NCBI GenBank assembly: GCA_963797835.1
Contig: CAWCRN010000026.1
Coordinates: 372,001 to 436,000, forward strand
Length of the DNA stretch: 64,000 bases
Origin: JBDTSW01 sp963797835
GTDB lineage: Bacteria; Actinomycetota; Thermoleophilia; Solirubrobacterales; 70-9
Direction: 5' to 3'
Part shown: positions 35,531 to 44,267 of the stretch, piece by piece
How positions within the stretch are numbered: position 1 is the stretch's first letter
Layout of the letters: each line of letters begins with the position of its first letter
Notes under the pieces: generated by a model
The model's database searches: none
Told to the model about the DNA's origin: nothing
Seen by the model: only the letters and a program-made list of their open reading frames with translations
Program-made: the position numbers and the translations under genes

Positions 35531-36509
35531 GGCGGTGAGCTCGGCGAGGGCGGCGTTCAACGAGACCGCGTCGACGTCGCCGCTGCCGCACTCGACGCAC
35601 GGCCCGGCGTGTTCGGCGGCGTGGACGGCGCCGCAGCTCGCGCAGGTAAGCCGCAGCACGTCCGGCACCGGGCGGGCCCCGTCGCCGTTGCCGTGCACGG
35701 CCGTAACGTCGGTCAGGATGCCGCCGATCACACGTCGGCCGTCCGCTCCCTGGGCGACCACGGCCCGGTCGCGTACCCAGACCACGGAGCCCGATCGTGA
35801 CAGCAGCCGGTACTCGCTCACCCAAGGGCGTACCCACCGCCATCGCTACGTGGCGTTCCTCGTCGCGGAGGACGCGGGAGCGGTCGCTGGGGTGGAGGTT
35901 CGCCTGCCACCGATCGGGCTCAGCGGCCCATTCCTCGGGCGTGTAGCCGATCAGGTCGCGCACCTGCGGCGAGAGGAACTGGCGACGGGGCATGGCCATC
36001 GGGTCGGCCTCGTATGCGCACACCGGAAGGCTGGTGACCAGGCCGCGATAGCGGTCGTGCGACTCGGCCAGCGCGCGCTCGGCCACCCGCGCCTCGGTGA
36101 TGTCGATGAGAACGCCTCGCCAGAAGGGAGCGCCCCCGTCGGGGACGACCATCCGGGCCTCGTCGCGGACCCAGACGACGCCGCCGGCGCGGTTCAGCAT
36201 CCGATACTCGCTTACCACTGTGGCGTCGGCCCGACGCGCCATCTCCGCCTCGGTGCGCTCAAGCTCCATCACCTCGTCGCGGTCGTCCGGGTGCAGGCGC
36301 GTGTAATAGAGAGCCGCGTCGCTGATGATCTCCTCGGGCGTGTAACCGAGCAGCTGCTCCATGTGCGGGCTCACGTAGTACCACTCACCATCGGGCCCGA
36401 ACTCGGCCTCGTAGATCGTGGCCGGGAGCCACTCGATCAGGTCGCGGTAGCGCTGCTCGGCGCTTGCCGCCGCGGGCACGCGTCCGTTTTCGGCAGCTTC
36501 AGGCATCAC
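35400..36509 (-). CDS. Multi-PAS protein with C-terminal zinc ribbon, no output domain seen (one frameshift)
   Basis: Cytoplasmic PAS protein. PAS 1 covers about residues 17-135 (YRDLIEWLPATIYEAEFGPDG ... FWRGVLIDITEA), PAS 2 about 145-270, continuing after a frameshift near 35815 as EYRLLSRSGSVVWVRD ... GILTDVTAV. A four-Cys zinc ribbon (CASCGAVHAAEH, then CVECG) and a coiled helix (SLNAALAELTASRRQVETLL) follow. No kinase, cyclase or HTH is visible before the reading becomes antisense to the desaturase. The 3' end is unresolved, and 35400 is an estimate. ATG at 36509. Confidence 0.65.
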
Positions 36510-36642
36510 GCTCTCTATCGGTCCCCGACCCAGGAGATTTTAGGCCTACACGCGTCCCGGCGCGCGGGTTCTACTGAAAACCAAGTATGCAGGCGCCGGC
36601 CGCGCCTACGAGGCTCGGCGGCACCGGCCCGCGCAGGCAGCA

Positions 36643-36683
36643 ATCCCGCCCTGCTGTCGCACTGCAACAGCTAAGCGGGATCG
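36643..36683. repeat. 41-bp hairpin direct repeat, right end of the AbiEi gene (copy A)
   Basis: Imperfect palindrome: ATCCCGC ... GCGGGAT outer arms, GCTGT ... ACAGC inner arms. It matches copy B at 37557-37597 at 36 of 41 positions, in the same orientation. The stop codon of the enclosed gene lies inside it. Confidence 0.75.
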
Positions 36684-37576
36684 TCTCCCCGAAGCACGGG
36701 ACGGAGCTCGACGAGGGTGCGTGCCGGCGTTTCGAAGACGTCGTCCCAGTTGTACCGGCGAAAGTCCTCCCCTCGGGCGCGCGCCTCGCGCTCCCGGCGG
36801 TGGTCCTGCGCCCAGGCGTGACGCGAGTTGTGGTAGCGGTAGCTGTCCAGCTCGACGGTGAGGCGAAACTCGGGCCAGCGGCAGTCGACGCGGTATCCGC
36901 CGGCGGGCCTGTTCGTCAAGGGCAGCGGCAGTCCATCGCTCGCAAGGAGCTTGATGAACCCCTTTTCGAGCCTGCTCAGGACCACCCTTGCGTCGCCAAC
37001 CAGGATGCATTTCAGCTTCGCCGCGCCGCGCGCGTTCGGTCGGCGTTCGAGGACGGCCTTGACGTGTCGCGGCGTCGTGCCGTGCAGCACGCCGGCTTCG
37101 TGACATGCGCGCGCTAGATCGTCGATGGAGAGCACCGCCGCCAGGTCGACGAGGGTCCGGGCCACGGTGGTGATCGGGATCCCGTGGTAAAGGGTGGCGT
37201 CTGCGCTCGCGCGCGTTCGTGCGCGGTGCGTGACGATCCCTGGGATCCGTCTGTTCGTGGGGGCCACGACTTCTGGTCGCGGCGTCGCCGAGCCCTTGAT
37301 GAGGCTGTAGACGTAGGCGGCGGCACCGCCCGCCAACATCGCCCCCTCACCGCAGGCCAAGACTGCCGCCAGGTACCGGGCTTCCACGCTCGGGGCCCGG
37401 TGGCCGACGCGGTAGACGCCCGGGAACTCGACGAGCAGGGCCCCGACGTGGAGCCGATGGCGGATCTCGGCTTCCGTCACGCCCGCCCGTAGCAGCTCGC
37501 GACGCGTCGCCAGGCCCTTCTGCCGCGTCGCTATGCGGGCGAGTTTTCGTTCAACGATCCCGTCCTGCTGTCTCAC
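36671..37576 (-). CDS. AbiEi-type antitoxin-like N-terminus fused to DUF559 endonuclease-like domain
   Basis: Protein of 301 aa. The N-terminal part is a winged-helix AbiEi-like domain (LATRRELLRAGVTEAEIRHRLHVGALLVEFPGVYRVG) with the following HRARTRASAD and ITTVARTLVDLAAVL segments. The C-terminal 90 residues (GYRVDCRWPEFRLTVELDSYRYHNSRHAWAQDHRRE) are DUF559, a PD-(D/E)XK/Vsr-like fold with candidate D and E-x-D residues. No adjacent AbiEii nucleotidyltransferase toxin is present, so it is an orphan. The GTG start and the TAG stop both fall inside 41-bp hairpin repeats that bracket the gene. Confidence 0.8.
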   Translation of the reverse strand: MRQQDGIVERKLARIATRQKGLATRRELLRAGVTEAEIRHRLHVGALLVEFPGVYRVGHRAPSVEARYLAAVLACGEGAMLAGGAAAYVYSLIKGSATPRPEVVAPTNRRIPGIVTHRARTRASADATLYHGIPITTVARTLVDLAAVLSIDDLARACHEAGVLHGTTPRHVKAVLERRPNARGAAKLKCILVGDARVVLSRLEKGFIKLLASDGLPLPLTNRPAGGYRVDCRWPEFRLTVELDSYRYHNSRHAWAQDHRREREARARGEDFRRYNWDDVFETPARTLVELRPVLRGDDPA

Positions 37577-37597
37577 TACAACAGTTAGGCGGGATCG
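37557..37597. repeat. 41-bp hairpin direct repeat, left end of the AbiEi gene (copy B)
   Basis: ATCCCGT ... GCGGGAT outer arms with GCTGT ... ACAGT inner arms; same orientation as copy A. It contains the GTG start codon (37574-37576) and encodes the first codons (MRQQDGI). Confidence 0.75.
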
Positions 37598-37663
37598 CCC
37601 GCGAATTCTCCCCCCGGATCTCGCCTGGCGGGCGCGGCCGAACGCTACGAGGCGCGGCCGACG

Positions 37664-38121
37664 CTACGAGTCGAGCTCAACCCGCTCGATGACCTGGGGC
37701 TCGAGCGGCGCGTCGCCCGGGCCCGTGGCGGTGCCCTCGATGGCGTCGATCGCGTCCATGCCGTCGGTGACGCGGCCGAAGACGGTGTGCTTGCCGTCGA
37801 GCCAGGGGGCTGCGTCGGTGGTGACGATGAAGAACTGGGAGCCGTTGGTGTCCGGGCCGGCGTTGGCCATCGCCAGCGCCCCGCGGACGACCTTGTTGTC
37901 GTTGAACTCGTCCTCGAACGTGTAGCCCGGGCCGCCGGTGCCCGTGCCCTCGGGGCAGCCGCCCTGGATCATGAAGTCGCTGATCACCCGGTGGAAGGTG
38001 AGCCCGTCGTAGAAGCCGTCGCCGGCGAGCTTGCGGAAGTTCTCGACCGTCTTCGGGGCGTCCTCGTCGAAGAACTCGACGTGATCGCCCCGGCGTTGGT
38101 GTGGAGGGTCGCTGCGGACAT
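37664..38121 (-). CDS. Peptidyl-prolyl cis-trans isomerase, cyclophilin type (one frameshift)
   Basis: Cytoplasmic cyclophilin of about 152 aa. Start MSAATLHTNAGAIT at 38121, then after a frameshift near 38085 VEFFDEDAPKTVENFRKL, active-site Arg/Phe/Gln in FHRVISDFMIQGG, and NGSQFFIVTTDAAPWLDGKHTVFGRV. Complete family fold. The single shift in a universally conserved gene points to a sequence error. Confidence 0.9.
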
Positions 38122-38190
38122 CGGCGCTCGCACCCTATCGTATCCGGGTGCCGCGACGGCATGGAACGCCGACCGGCAGGGGTAGTCGCA

Positions 38191-40364
38191 ATGAGGCAGG
38201 CGGATGAAGGCAGGACGACTGCGGTGCTGGTGTGCGCCGTAGCGCTGGGGCTTCCCGCTGCAGCCCGAGGCGGAGATCCCGAGCGTGTTCACGAATACGC
38301 CGACGCCGGTGGACTGCACGGTGCAGTCGGGCGGGGCCACCGACGGGGTGCGCTTCTGCTCGGAGAGCCCGCGCAGCACCGTCGCCACCTGGGACGGGGT
38401 CCCGATCGACGTGAACGTCGCCTTCCCCCCGGAGCCCGTGGACGCCCCCGACGACGGCTACCCCGTGGTGATGATGTTCCACGGCTACGGGGGCAGCAAG
38501 ATCGTGCTGAGCTCCATGAATCGCTGGCTCCAGCAGGGCTACGCGACCTTCTCCATGACCACCCGCGGCTTCCACGAGTCCTGCGGCAGCCTCGCGGCCC
38601 GCCAGGCCCTTGGATCGGCGTGCGACGACGGGCACGTGCGCCTGATGGACACGCGCTACGAGGTGCGCGACGCGCAGACGCTCATCGGTCACCTCGTCGA
38701 CGAGGGCCTCGTCGCGGGCGATCGCATCGGAGCGACCGGAGGCTCCTACGGCGGGGGCATGTCGATGGCGCTCGCCGCGCTCAAGGACCGGATCATGCTC
38801 CCCGACGGCAGCTACGCGGACTGGGAGACGCCGGACGGCACCCCGCTGTCGCTGGCGGCCGCGGCGCCGCAGGTCCCGTGGGTCGACCTCTCCTACTCCC
38901 TCGTCCCCAACGGCGGCAACCTGGACTACCTCGCGGACGCGTCCTACTTCGGGGCCGTCGAGCGCGTCGGCGTGCCCAAGGAGCTGTGGATCCAGACGCT
39001 CTACACCGGCGGCCTCCTGGCGCCCGGGTTCTACGCGCCGGCGGGATCCGATCCCGATGCCGACCTCGAGGGCTGGCGCGACCGGCTCCTCGCGGGTGGC
39101 GGCGGCCTCGACGACGACCCGGAGGTGCTCGAGATCGTCGACGAGATCTCCAGCCACCACTCCGCGTACGGGATCGACGACTCGACCGCGCCGGCCCCGG
39201 TGATGATCTCGAGCGGCTGGACCGACGACCTCTTCCCCGCGAACGAGGCGGTCCGCTACTACAACCGGCTCAAGACCCACCACCCGGACGCCCCGATCTC
39301 GCTCAACCTGGCCGACTTCGGGCACCCCCGCGGCCAGAGCAAGAGCGCGAACGGAGCCGCGATCGGCGCCGCCGAGAACGCCTGGTTCGCCCACTACGTG
39401 CGGGGCGACGGACCGGCGCCCCCGGAGCAGGTCCAGGCGCTCACGCAGACCTGCCCGTCGAGCACGCCCCCCGGCGGCCCGTTCACGGCCGACACCTACC
39501 GCGAGCTCGCCCCGGGCGAGGTCCGCTTCGAGAGCGACGCGCCGCAGAGCATCGCCACCGACGGCACCGAGCACGGGACCGCGTTCGGCGGCACCTTCGG
39601 CGGCGCGTTCGCCACAGCCTGTGTGACCACCGACGCCACCGACACCGCAGCGACGGCCAACTACCGGCTCGACCCGGCGCCGGCCGGCGGCTTCACCCTG
39701 ATGGGCTCACCGACGGTGAAGGCACGGATCGCGCTCGCGGGCGAGGACTCGCAGATCGCGGCACGCCTCCTCGACGTCGGCACCGACGGCCAGCAGACGC
39801 TGGTCGCTCGCGGCCTCTGGCGCCCGATGGTGACCGGGACCGAGCGAGTCCGTCAGGTATTCCAGCTCAACCCCAACGGCTACCACTTCGCAGAGGGCCA
39901 CGTGGCCAAGCTCGAGTTGGCCCCGCACGACAAGCCCTACGGGCTGCAGACGAACCAGGGCAAGGTCTCGCTCGACCGCCTGCGCCTGACGCTCCCCGTG
40001 CGGGAGGCGCCCGGCTCCGGCGGCGGCTTGGTCCAGGAGCCGGGCCCGAAGCCGATGCCCTGGGGCGTCGACCGCGAGGTGCGCCTGGCGCCGGACTACG
40101 ACGACGGCCCCCCGCGCACGTTCATCACCAAGCGGCCCGGAGGGGCCCACCAACAAGCGCAAGGTCACCTTCGACTGGGAGTGGAGCGACGTCGGCTCGG
40201 TGCTCGAGTGCCGCCTGGACGACGACGCGTTCGAGCAGTGCACCGGCCCGTTCCAGATCGGCGGACTCCGTTCCGGGCGCCACGTCTTCGAGGTCCGCGC
40301 CGTGGACCCGGACCAGAACGTCGATGAGACACCCGCCCGCCGGGTCTTCAGGGTCAGGCGCTGA
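38191..40364 (+). CDS. Secreted Xaa-Pro dipeptidyl-peptidase-like S15 hydrolase with C-terminal beta domain (frameshifts)
   Basis: Exported alpha/beta hydrolase of about 724 aa. The signal peptide is read in one frame (TTAVLVCAVALGLPAAA), followed by a frameshift near 38265 and the mature start EIPSVFTNTPTPVDC. Nucleophile Ser in GATGGSYGGGMS, Asp in SSGWTDDLFP and His in ADFGHPRGQ form the triad. A jelly-roll S15 C-terminal domain (LMGSPTVKARIALAGED) and a final Ig-like segment (DWEWSDVGSVLECRLDDDAF) follow a second shift near 40140. Peptidase or cocaine-esterase-like activity is possible. Confidence 0.85.
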
Positions 40365-40373
40365 GCCCGCCGG

Positions 40374-41366
40374 CTAGGAGCCCGTGAGCCAGCGCGGGGG
40401 GTTGGCCACGAGCATCGTCTCGATCTGCTCGTCGGTGGCGCCGCCCTCCCTGAGGGCCGGTACCACCCTGGAGGGGACCATCGCGAACGTCCAGTCCTTG
40501 ACGGCGCCGGCGGCGATCATCTGCTTGTCGACCTCCAGTGGGAACCAGTCGATCGTCACGCACGCGTCGGCCGACAGGAACATCCGCTCGGCGTAGCCCC
40601 GCTCCAGCAGGGCGAGGGTGGTGGCGATCCGCTTGTCGAACGGCAGGTACATCTCGATCCCGAAGCGGTCCAGGCCCGCGTACACGCCCTTGTCGATCAG
40701 GCGCTCGATGTAGTCGGGGTCGTCGCTGTCCCCACAGTGGGCGATCTGGACGCGCGAGAGGTCGACGCCCTCCTCCTCGAAGATCTCGATCTGGCGCGGC
40801 GCGGTGTCGCTGGCCGGGCGCGAGTGAGCCATGATCGGGGCGCCGGTGCGGACGTGGGCGCGGGCGACCGCGCGGTGGACCTTCTCGACGTTCTCGTTCA
40901 CCCCGGGCTCGTCCGCGGCGCACTTGAGGAACGCGGCCTTGGCGTCGGTGCCCTGGATGCCCCGCTCGATGTCATGGACGAAGAGATCGGCGATCTCGTC
41001 GGGGCTTCGCGACATGAAGAACATCGGGAGGTGGTCGTAGGTGTAGATGCCGGTGCACGGGACGACCTGCAACCCGGTCTCCTGCGAGACGCCCTGCATC
41101 AGCTCGATGTCGCGGCCCAGGAACATGCAGCTCGGGTCGCAGATCGTCTTCACCCCGAGGCCGAGGACCTCGCGGGCGGCCTCCGCGGCGCGGGTGAAGA
41201 CCGCGTCGGGCGGGACCTCGACCGGCTCCTCGTCGATCCCCACGGTGCTGACGTGCGGCCACTGGAACCGCACCGCGTCGTCGCGTGCCTGAAGGTGCTC
41301 GTGGATGAGCGTCGTGCCGAGTTCGGCCGCCTCGATCGGCCCCCTGACGGTCTCCACGGTCGCCAT
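40374..41366 (-). CDS. Phosphotriesterase-family metal-dependent hydrolase
   Basis: TIM-barrel amidohydrolase of 330 aa. Metal residues are recognisable: HEH in TTLIHEHLQ, carboxylated Lys in AAFLKCAADEPG, His in PIMAHSRPAS and IAHCGDSDD, and Asp in LSADACV. Close to PTE-like lactonase/parathion-hydrolase relatives. Natural substrate probably a lactone or similar; phosphotriesterase activity is usually incidental. ATG at 41366 lies 6 nt after TAGACT (complement of 41373-41378), a leaderless start. Confidence 0.85.
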   Translation of the reverse strand: MATVETVRGPIEAAELGTTLIHEHLQARDDAVRFQWPHVSTVGIDEEPVEVPPDAVFTRAAEAAREVLGLGVKTICDPSCMFLGRDIELMQGVSQETGLQVVPCTGIYTYDHLPMFFMSRSPDEIADLFVHDIERGIQGTDAKAAFLKCAADEPGVNENVEKVHRAVARAHVRTGAPIMAHSRPASDTAPRQIEIFEEEGVDLSRVQIAHCGDSDDPDYIERLIDKGVYAGLDRFGIEMYLPFDKRIATTLALLERGYAERMFLSADACVTIDWFPLEVDKQMIAAGAVKDWTFAMVPSRVVPALREGGATDEQIETMLVANPPRWLTGS

Positions 41367-41416
41367 CGCCGGAGTCTATGGCCGCGCGCGGTGAACGGCG
41401 CCTCTACGCTTCGGCC

Positions 41417-41503
41417 ATGCCGCGCAGCTGGGTCTACAGCATGGCGATCCTGATCCTGGCCCTCATGGCGTCGATGGTGATCGCCGTCATCAAGCTGATC
41501 TAG
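41417..41503 (+). CDS. 28-aa single-helix membrane protein
   Basis: Tiny ORF encoding one hydrophobic helix (YSMAILILALMASMVIAVI) with a positively charged start (MPRSW) and KLI end. ATG lies 6 nt after a TACGCT box (41405-41410), the same leaderless layout seen for larger genes here, which is the main argument that it is real. Function unknown. Confidence 0.55.
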   Translation: MPRSWVYSMAILILALMASMVIAVIKLI

Positions 41504-41539
41504 GCGGAGGGTTTCCGGCCCCGGCCCCGTCGCCGGGGA

Positions 41540-41639
41540 TAGGATGCCCGCGTCACGGTGATTGAGGTGAGGGGCTTTGCCCCGAAAGCAGCGTGTAAGG
41601 CCGCCGCAGGCGGCCGCAAGTGATTAGGAGGAGGGCGTC
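41540..41639 (+). promoter_or_regulatory. uspA promoter and structured leader with possible leader peptide
   Basis: TAGGAT at 41540-41545 is a good -10. The leader of about 90 nt contains two hairpins, GGGGC-TTT-GCCCC (41571-41583) and GGCCGCC-GCA-GGCGGCC (41599-41615), and a GTG-initiated 21-codon ORF (41558-41623, Ala/Lys/Arg-rich) ending 16 nt before uspA. Translation of this ORF would open both hairpins. Confidence 0.45.
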
Positions 41640-42083
41640 TTGTTCCAGCGCATCGTTGTAGGCACCGACGGATCCGACACGGCCTCGGAGGCCGTGCGCC
41701 ATGCGACCGAGCTCGCGAGGTCCACCGGTGGGACCCTGGACGTGGTCAGCGCCTTCGACCCGGTGCCGCAGGAGCGCCTGCGTGAAGAGGCTGCCGAGGT
41801 GCCCGGTGACGTCGCCCACGGGATCGGCCCGCGCGAGGACGTGAACGTGTCGCTGGAGGCGGCGGCTGGCCCCGCGCGCGACGCCGGCGTCACCGTCCAG
41901 ACCCACGCCCGCGAGGGCGACCCCGCCGACGCGATCCTCGACGTCGCCGAGGAGGTCAACGCCGACCTGATCGTGGTCGGGAACAAGGGCATGACCGGGG
42001 CCAAGCGCTTCCTCCTGGGCAGTGTCCCGAACAAGATCTCCCATCACGCCCCGTGCGGGGTATACATCGTCCGCACGACCTAG
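41640..42083 (+). CDS. Universal stress protein A family
   Basis: Cytoplasmic UspA-fold nucleotide-binding protein of 147 aa. N-terminal FQRIVVGTDGSDTASEAVRHA and C-terminal ATP-binding motif VVGNKGMTGAKRFLLGSVPNKI (G-2x-G-9x-G-S/N) are present, so it is probably an ATP-binding type. TTG start at 41640 is supported by a strong GGAGGAG ribosome site. Preceded by a structured leader. Confidence 0.9.
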   Translation: MFQRIVVGTDGSDTASEAVRHATELARSTGGTLDVVSAFDPVPQERLREEAAEVPGDVAHGIGPREDVNVSLEAAAGPARDAGVTVQTHAREGDPADAILDVAEEVNADLIVVGNKGMTGAKRFLLGSVPNKISHHAPCGVYIVRTT

Positions 42084-42107
42084 CTCGACCGCCTCATACT
42101 GGGCCCG

Positions 42108-42576
42108 GTGAGCGAAGCCAGGTTCTTCGGCCGCGACGAGCACTTCATGCGCCTCGCGCTGGGCGAGGCGGAGCGCGCCGCCGAGCGCGGCGAGGCGCCG
42201 ATCGGCGCGGTGGTCGTCCGCGACGGGGAGGTCGTGGGCGCCGCCGGGAACGAGCGCGAGCTGCGGGCCGATCCCGACCGCCCACGCCGAGGTGCTCGCC
42301 CTGCGCGAGGCCGCGAAGACACTCGGCGGCTGGCGCGTGCCCGACTCGGTGCTCTACGTGACCCTCGAGCCCTGCGCGATGTGCGCCGGGGCCATCGTGC
42401 TCGCCCGGGTGCCGCTCGTCGTCTACGGCGCGGACGATCCGAAGGCGGGCGCCGCCGGAAGCGTGCTGGACGTCCTGGGCGAGCCGCGCCTGAATCACCG
42501 CCCCCGGGTCGCCGGCGGCCTCCTCGCCGAGGAATCCTCAGCCCTGCTCACGTCGTTCTTCGGGGAGCGGAGGTAG
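42108..42576 (+). CDS. tadA: tRNA-specific adenosine deaminase (one frameshift)
   Basis: Zinc deaminase converting A34 to inosine in tRNA-Arg. GEAPIGAVVVRDGEVV is followed by the His/Glu motif (HAEVLALREAAK, reached after an extra G near 42279) and the Cys pair in LEPCAMCAGAIV. GTG at 42108 lies 7 nt after CATACT (42095-42100). An essential gene, so the frameshift is very likely a sequencing error. A general cytidine/guanine deaminase role is less likely given the PCxMC context and size. Confidence 0.88.
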
Positions 42577-42578
42577 CC

Positions 42579-43220
42579 GTGGCCAAGCGGGGGACGGCCG
42601 AATTCAACCGCGTCACAGCGTTCAGCGACGGGATCTTCGCGATCGCGATGACCCTTCTGATCGTCTCGGTGGCGGTCCCGACGATCTCCGACACGGACAG
42701 CGTCAGCGACCTGGCCGACGCCCTCAACGACCAGGTGGAGTCCTTCACCAGCTTCTTCATCTCGTTCGCGGTGATCGGCCGCTACTGGGTCGCGCACCAT
42801 CAGTTCACCTCGCTCCTCGACCGGTTCGACTGGCGCCTGATCGCGATCAACCTCGTCTACCTGGCGTTCATCGCCTTCGTCCCGTTCCCGACCGACCTGA
42901 TGGGCACGTACTTCTCCAACCCGCTGTCGATCTCGATCTATGCGGTGACGATCGCGATCATCAGCGGGCTCGAGGTCGTGATGCTTCGTCACGCTCACGT
43001 CGCGGGGCTGATGCACAGGCGCATGCCCGACCCCGTCTACCGCTGGGCCGTGATCCAGTCGACGGCCCCGGTGGTCTTCTTCCTGATCTCGGTGCCGGTC
43101 GCGTTCGCCGTCGGCACGCCGCTCGCGGTCGCCCTCTGGTTCGCCGGCGTCCCCTTCGCCATCGCCACCCGGGGCCGCAAGCCCGCCGGGTTCGACGAGT
43201 ACTTCGCCGAGCAGGAGTAG
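42579..43220 (+). CDS. TMEM175/DUF1211 family potassium channel-like membrane protein
   Basis: Membrane protein of 213 aa with six helices. The family selectivity-filter helix signature RxxAFSDGIFAIAMTLL begins at residue 11 (RVTAFSDGIFAIAMTLLIV). Bacterial members of this family conduct K+ as tetramers (established for the family). GTG at 42579, 3 bp after tadA, so co-transcribed. It is convergent with the GST gene 15 bp away. Confidence 0.88.
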   Translation: MAKRGTAEFNRVTAFSDGIFAIAMTLLIVSVAVPTISDTDSVSDLADALNDQVESFTSFFISFAVIGRYWVAHHQFTSLLDRFDWRLIAINLVYLAFIAFVPFPTDLMGTYFSNPLSISIYAVTIAIISGLEVVMLRHAHVAGLMHRRMPDPVYRWAVIQSTAPVVFFLISVPVAFAVGTPLAVALWFAGVPFAIATRGRKPAGFDEYFAEQE

Positions 43221-43235
43221 CGTCGCGGCGTCGCC

Positions 43236-44003
43236 TCAGGCGGCGACCGCGGCCGAGGTGCCCCGGTGGCGCGAGTAGATCCCGTGGATCCACTCGCCGC
43301 CGGGCCGCGCCTCCAGCTCCTCGCGGAGCTCGGCCACCCCGGGTGGGGAGGAGAGCGGCAGGTACGGACGGCCGGGCGGTCGGATGAGCGGGGTGAACAG
43401 CGCGCAGGCGGTCAGGTCCGCGACGCTGAACGCGTCTCCCACCAGGTAGTCGCCGCCGCCGAGCTCCGACTCGATGCGGTCCATCGCCGCACGCATACCG
43501 TCCACCGCCTCCCGCGCCGCTTCGCCGGAGACGTCGTAGTCACGCCTGACGACGGGCCGGGCAAGCGGGAGGGTCGACTTGAGGATGCGCCTGCGCGTCG
43601 GACCGGCGTTGGTCGCGATCGCTGCCACCGTGGCGTCGGCATCGTCGAGCGTGTGCTGCCAGACGAACCGGCGCACCCTGGGGGCGAGCTCCTCGTCGAA
43701 ATAGTCCTCGAGCTCGAGCGCGCTCCCGCGCTCAGCCGCGTCGGCGGGGTAGAGCGCAGGCTCCGGGTGGGCCTCCTCCAGCGCGGCGATGATGGCCGTC
43801 GAATCGCCGATGCGCCGGCCGTCGATCTCGGCCACGGGCAGCCGGTCATGCTTGCCCCGAGTAACCCGTAGCGCGGTCAGGCGGTGGGCCCCGGGGAGAG
43901 CGGTCTTCAGCTCGTAGGGGACGCCCTTGTAGTCGAACGCCCACCGGGCCTTCTCGTTGTAGTGCGAGATCTCGAGGTGCCAGAGCGTCGCCTCAGGTGC
44001 CAC
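43236..44003 (-). CDS. Glutathione S-transferase-like protein
   Basis: Two-domain GST fold of 255 aa. Thioredoxin-like N-domain (LWHLEISHYNEKARWAFDYKGVPYE) with the cis-Pro/Ser pair in LPVAEIDGRRIGDSTAI, and an all-helical C-domain (GGGDYLVGDAFSVADLTACALF). Actinobacteria generally lack glutathione, so it may use another thiol or be structural. GTG at 44003 sits 7 nt after TAGGAT (complement of 44011-44016). Confidence 0.85.
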   Translation of the reverse strand: MAPEATLWHLEISHYNEKARWAFDYKGVPYELKTALPGAHRLTALRVTRGKHDRLPVAEIDGRRIGDSTAIIAALEEAHPEPALYPADAAERGSALELEDYFDEELAPRVRRFVWQHTLDDADATVAAIATNAGPTRRRILKSTLPLARPVVRRDYDVSGEAAREAVDGMRAAMDRIESELGGGDYLVGDAFSVADLTACALFTPLIRPPGRPYLPLSSPPGVAELREELEARPGGEWIHGIYSRHRGTSAAVAA

Positions 44004-44047
44004 GTTCCCGATCCTACGCGTGCAGCCCGGTCAACGGAGACGGGCAC

Positions 44048-44090
44048 CGTTGTCGGGTTTTGCCCACGTGGTGGGAAGAATCCGACAACG
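44048..44090. repeat. Nested inverted-repeat element
   Basis: Outer arms CGTTGTCGG (44048-44056) and CCGACAACG (44082-44090) enclose an inner stem CCCAC-GTG-GTGGG (44063-44075). It lies between the tRNA-Ser 3' end and the GST promoter and could be a late terminator of the tRNA transcript or a mobile palindrome. No T-run. Confidence 0.5.
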
Positions 44091-44151
44091 CGACGCCGTA
44101 GCGGCGGTCTGCGCGGGGCCAGCGCGAGCGGCCCAGGACATCACGTGGAAG

Positions 44152-44240
44152 CGGAGAGGGTGGGATTCGAACCCACGAGGCAGCGTAAACCGCCCACGCG
44201 ATTTCCAGTCGCGCACCTTAAGCCGCTCGGTCACCTCTCC
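44152..44240 (-). tRNA. tRNA-Ser (anticodon GGA)
   Basis: Class II tRNA of 89 nt on the minus strand. Acceptor GGAGAGG pairs with CCTCTCC, D-arm GACCGAGCGGC, anticodon loop CTGGAAA (GGA), long variable arm and T-arm GTGGGTTCGAATCCCAC. CCA is not encoded. It reads UCC/UCU serine codons. Confidence 0.95.
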
Positions 44241-44267
44241 GAGGGTGCGTGACGATAGCGGGGCCCC

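Noticed and set aside
38101..40377. 758-codon frame over the S15 hydrolase
   Set aside because: Only its first 25 codons (the signal peptide) are real; the rest is an out-of-frame shadow.
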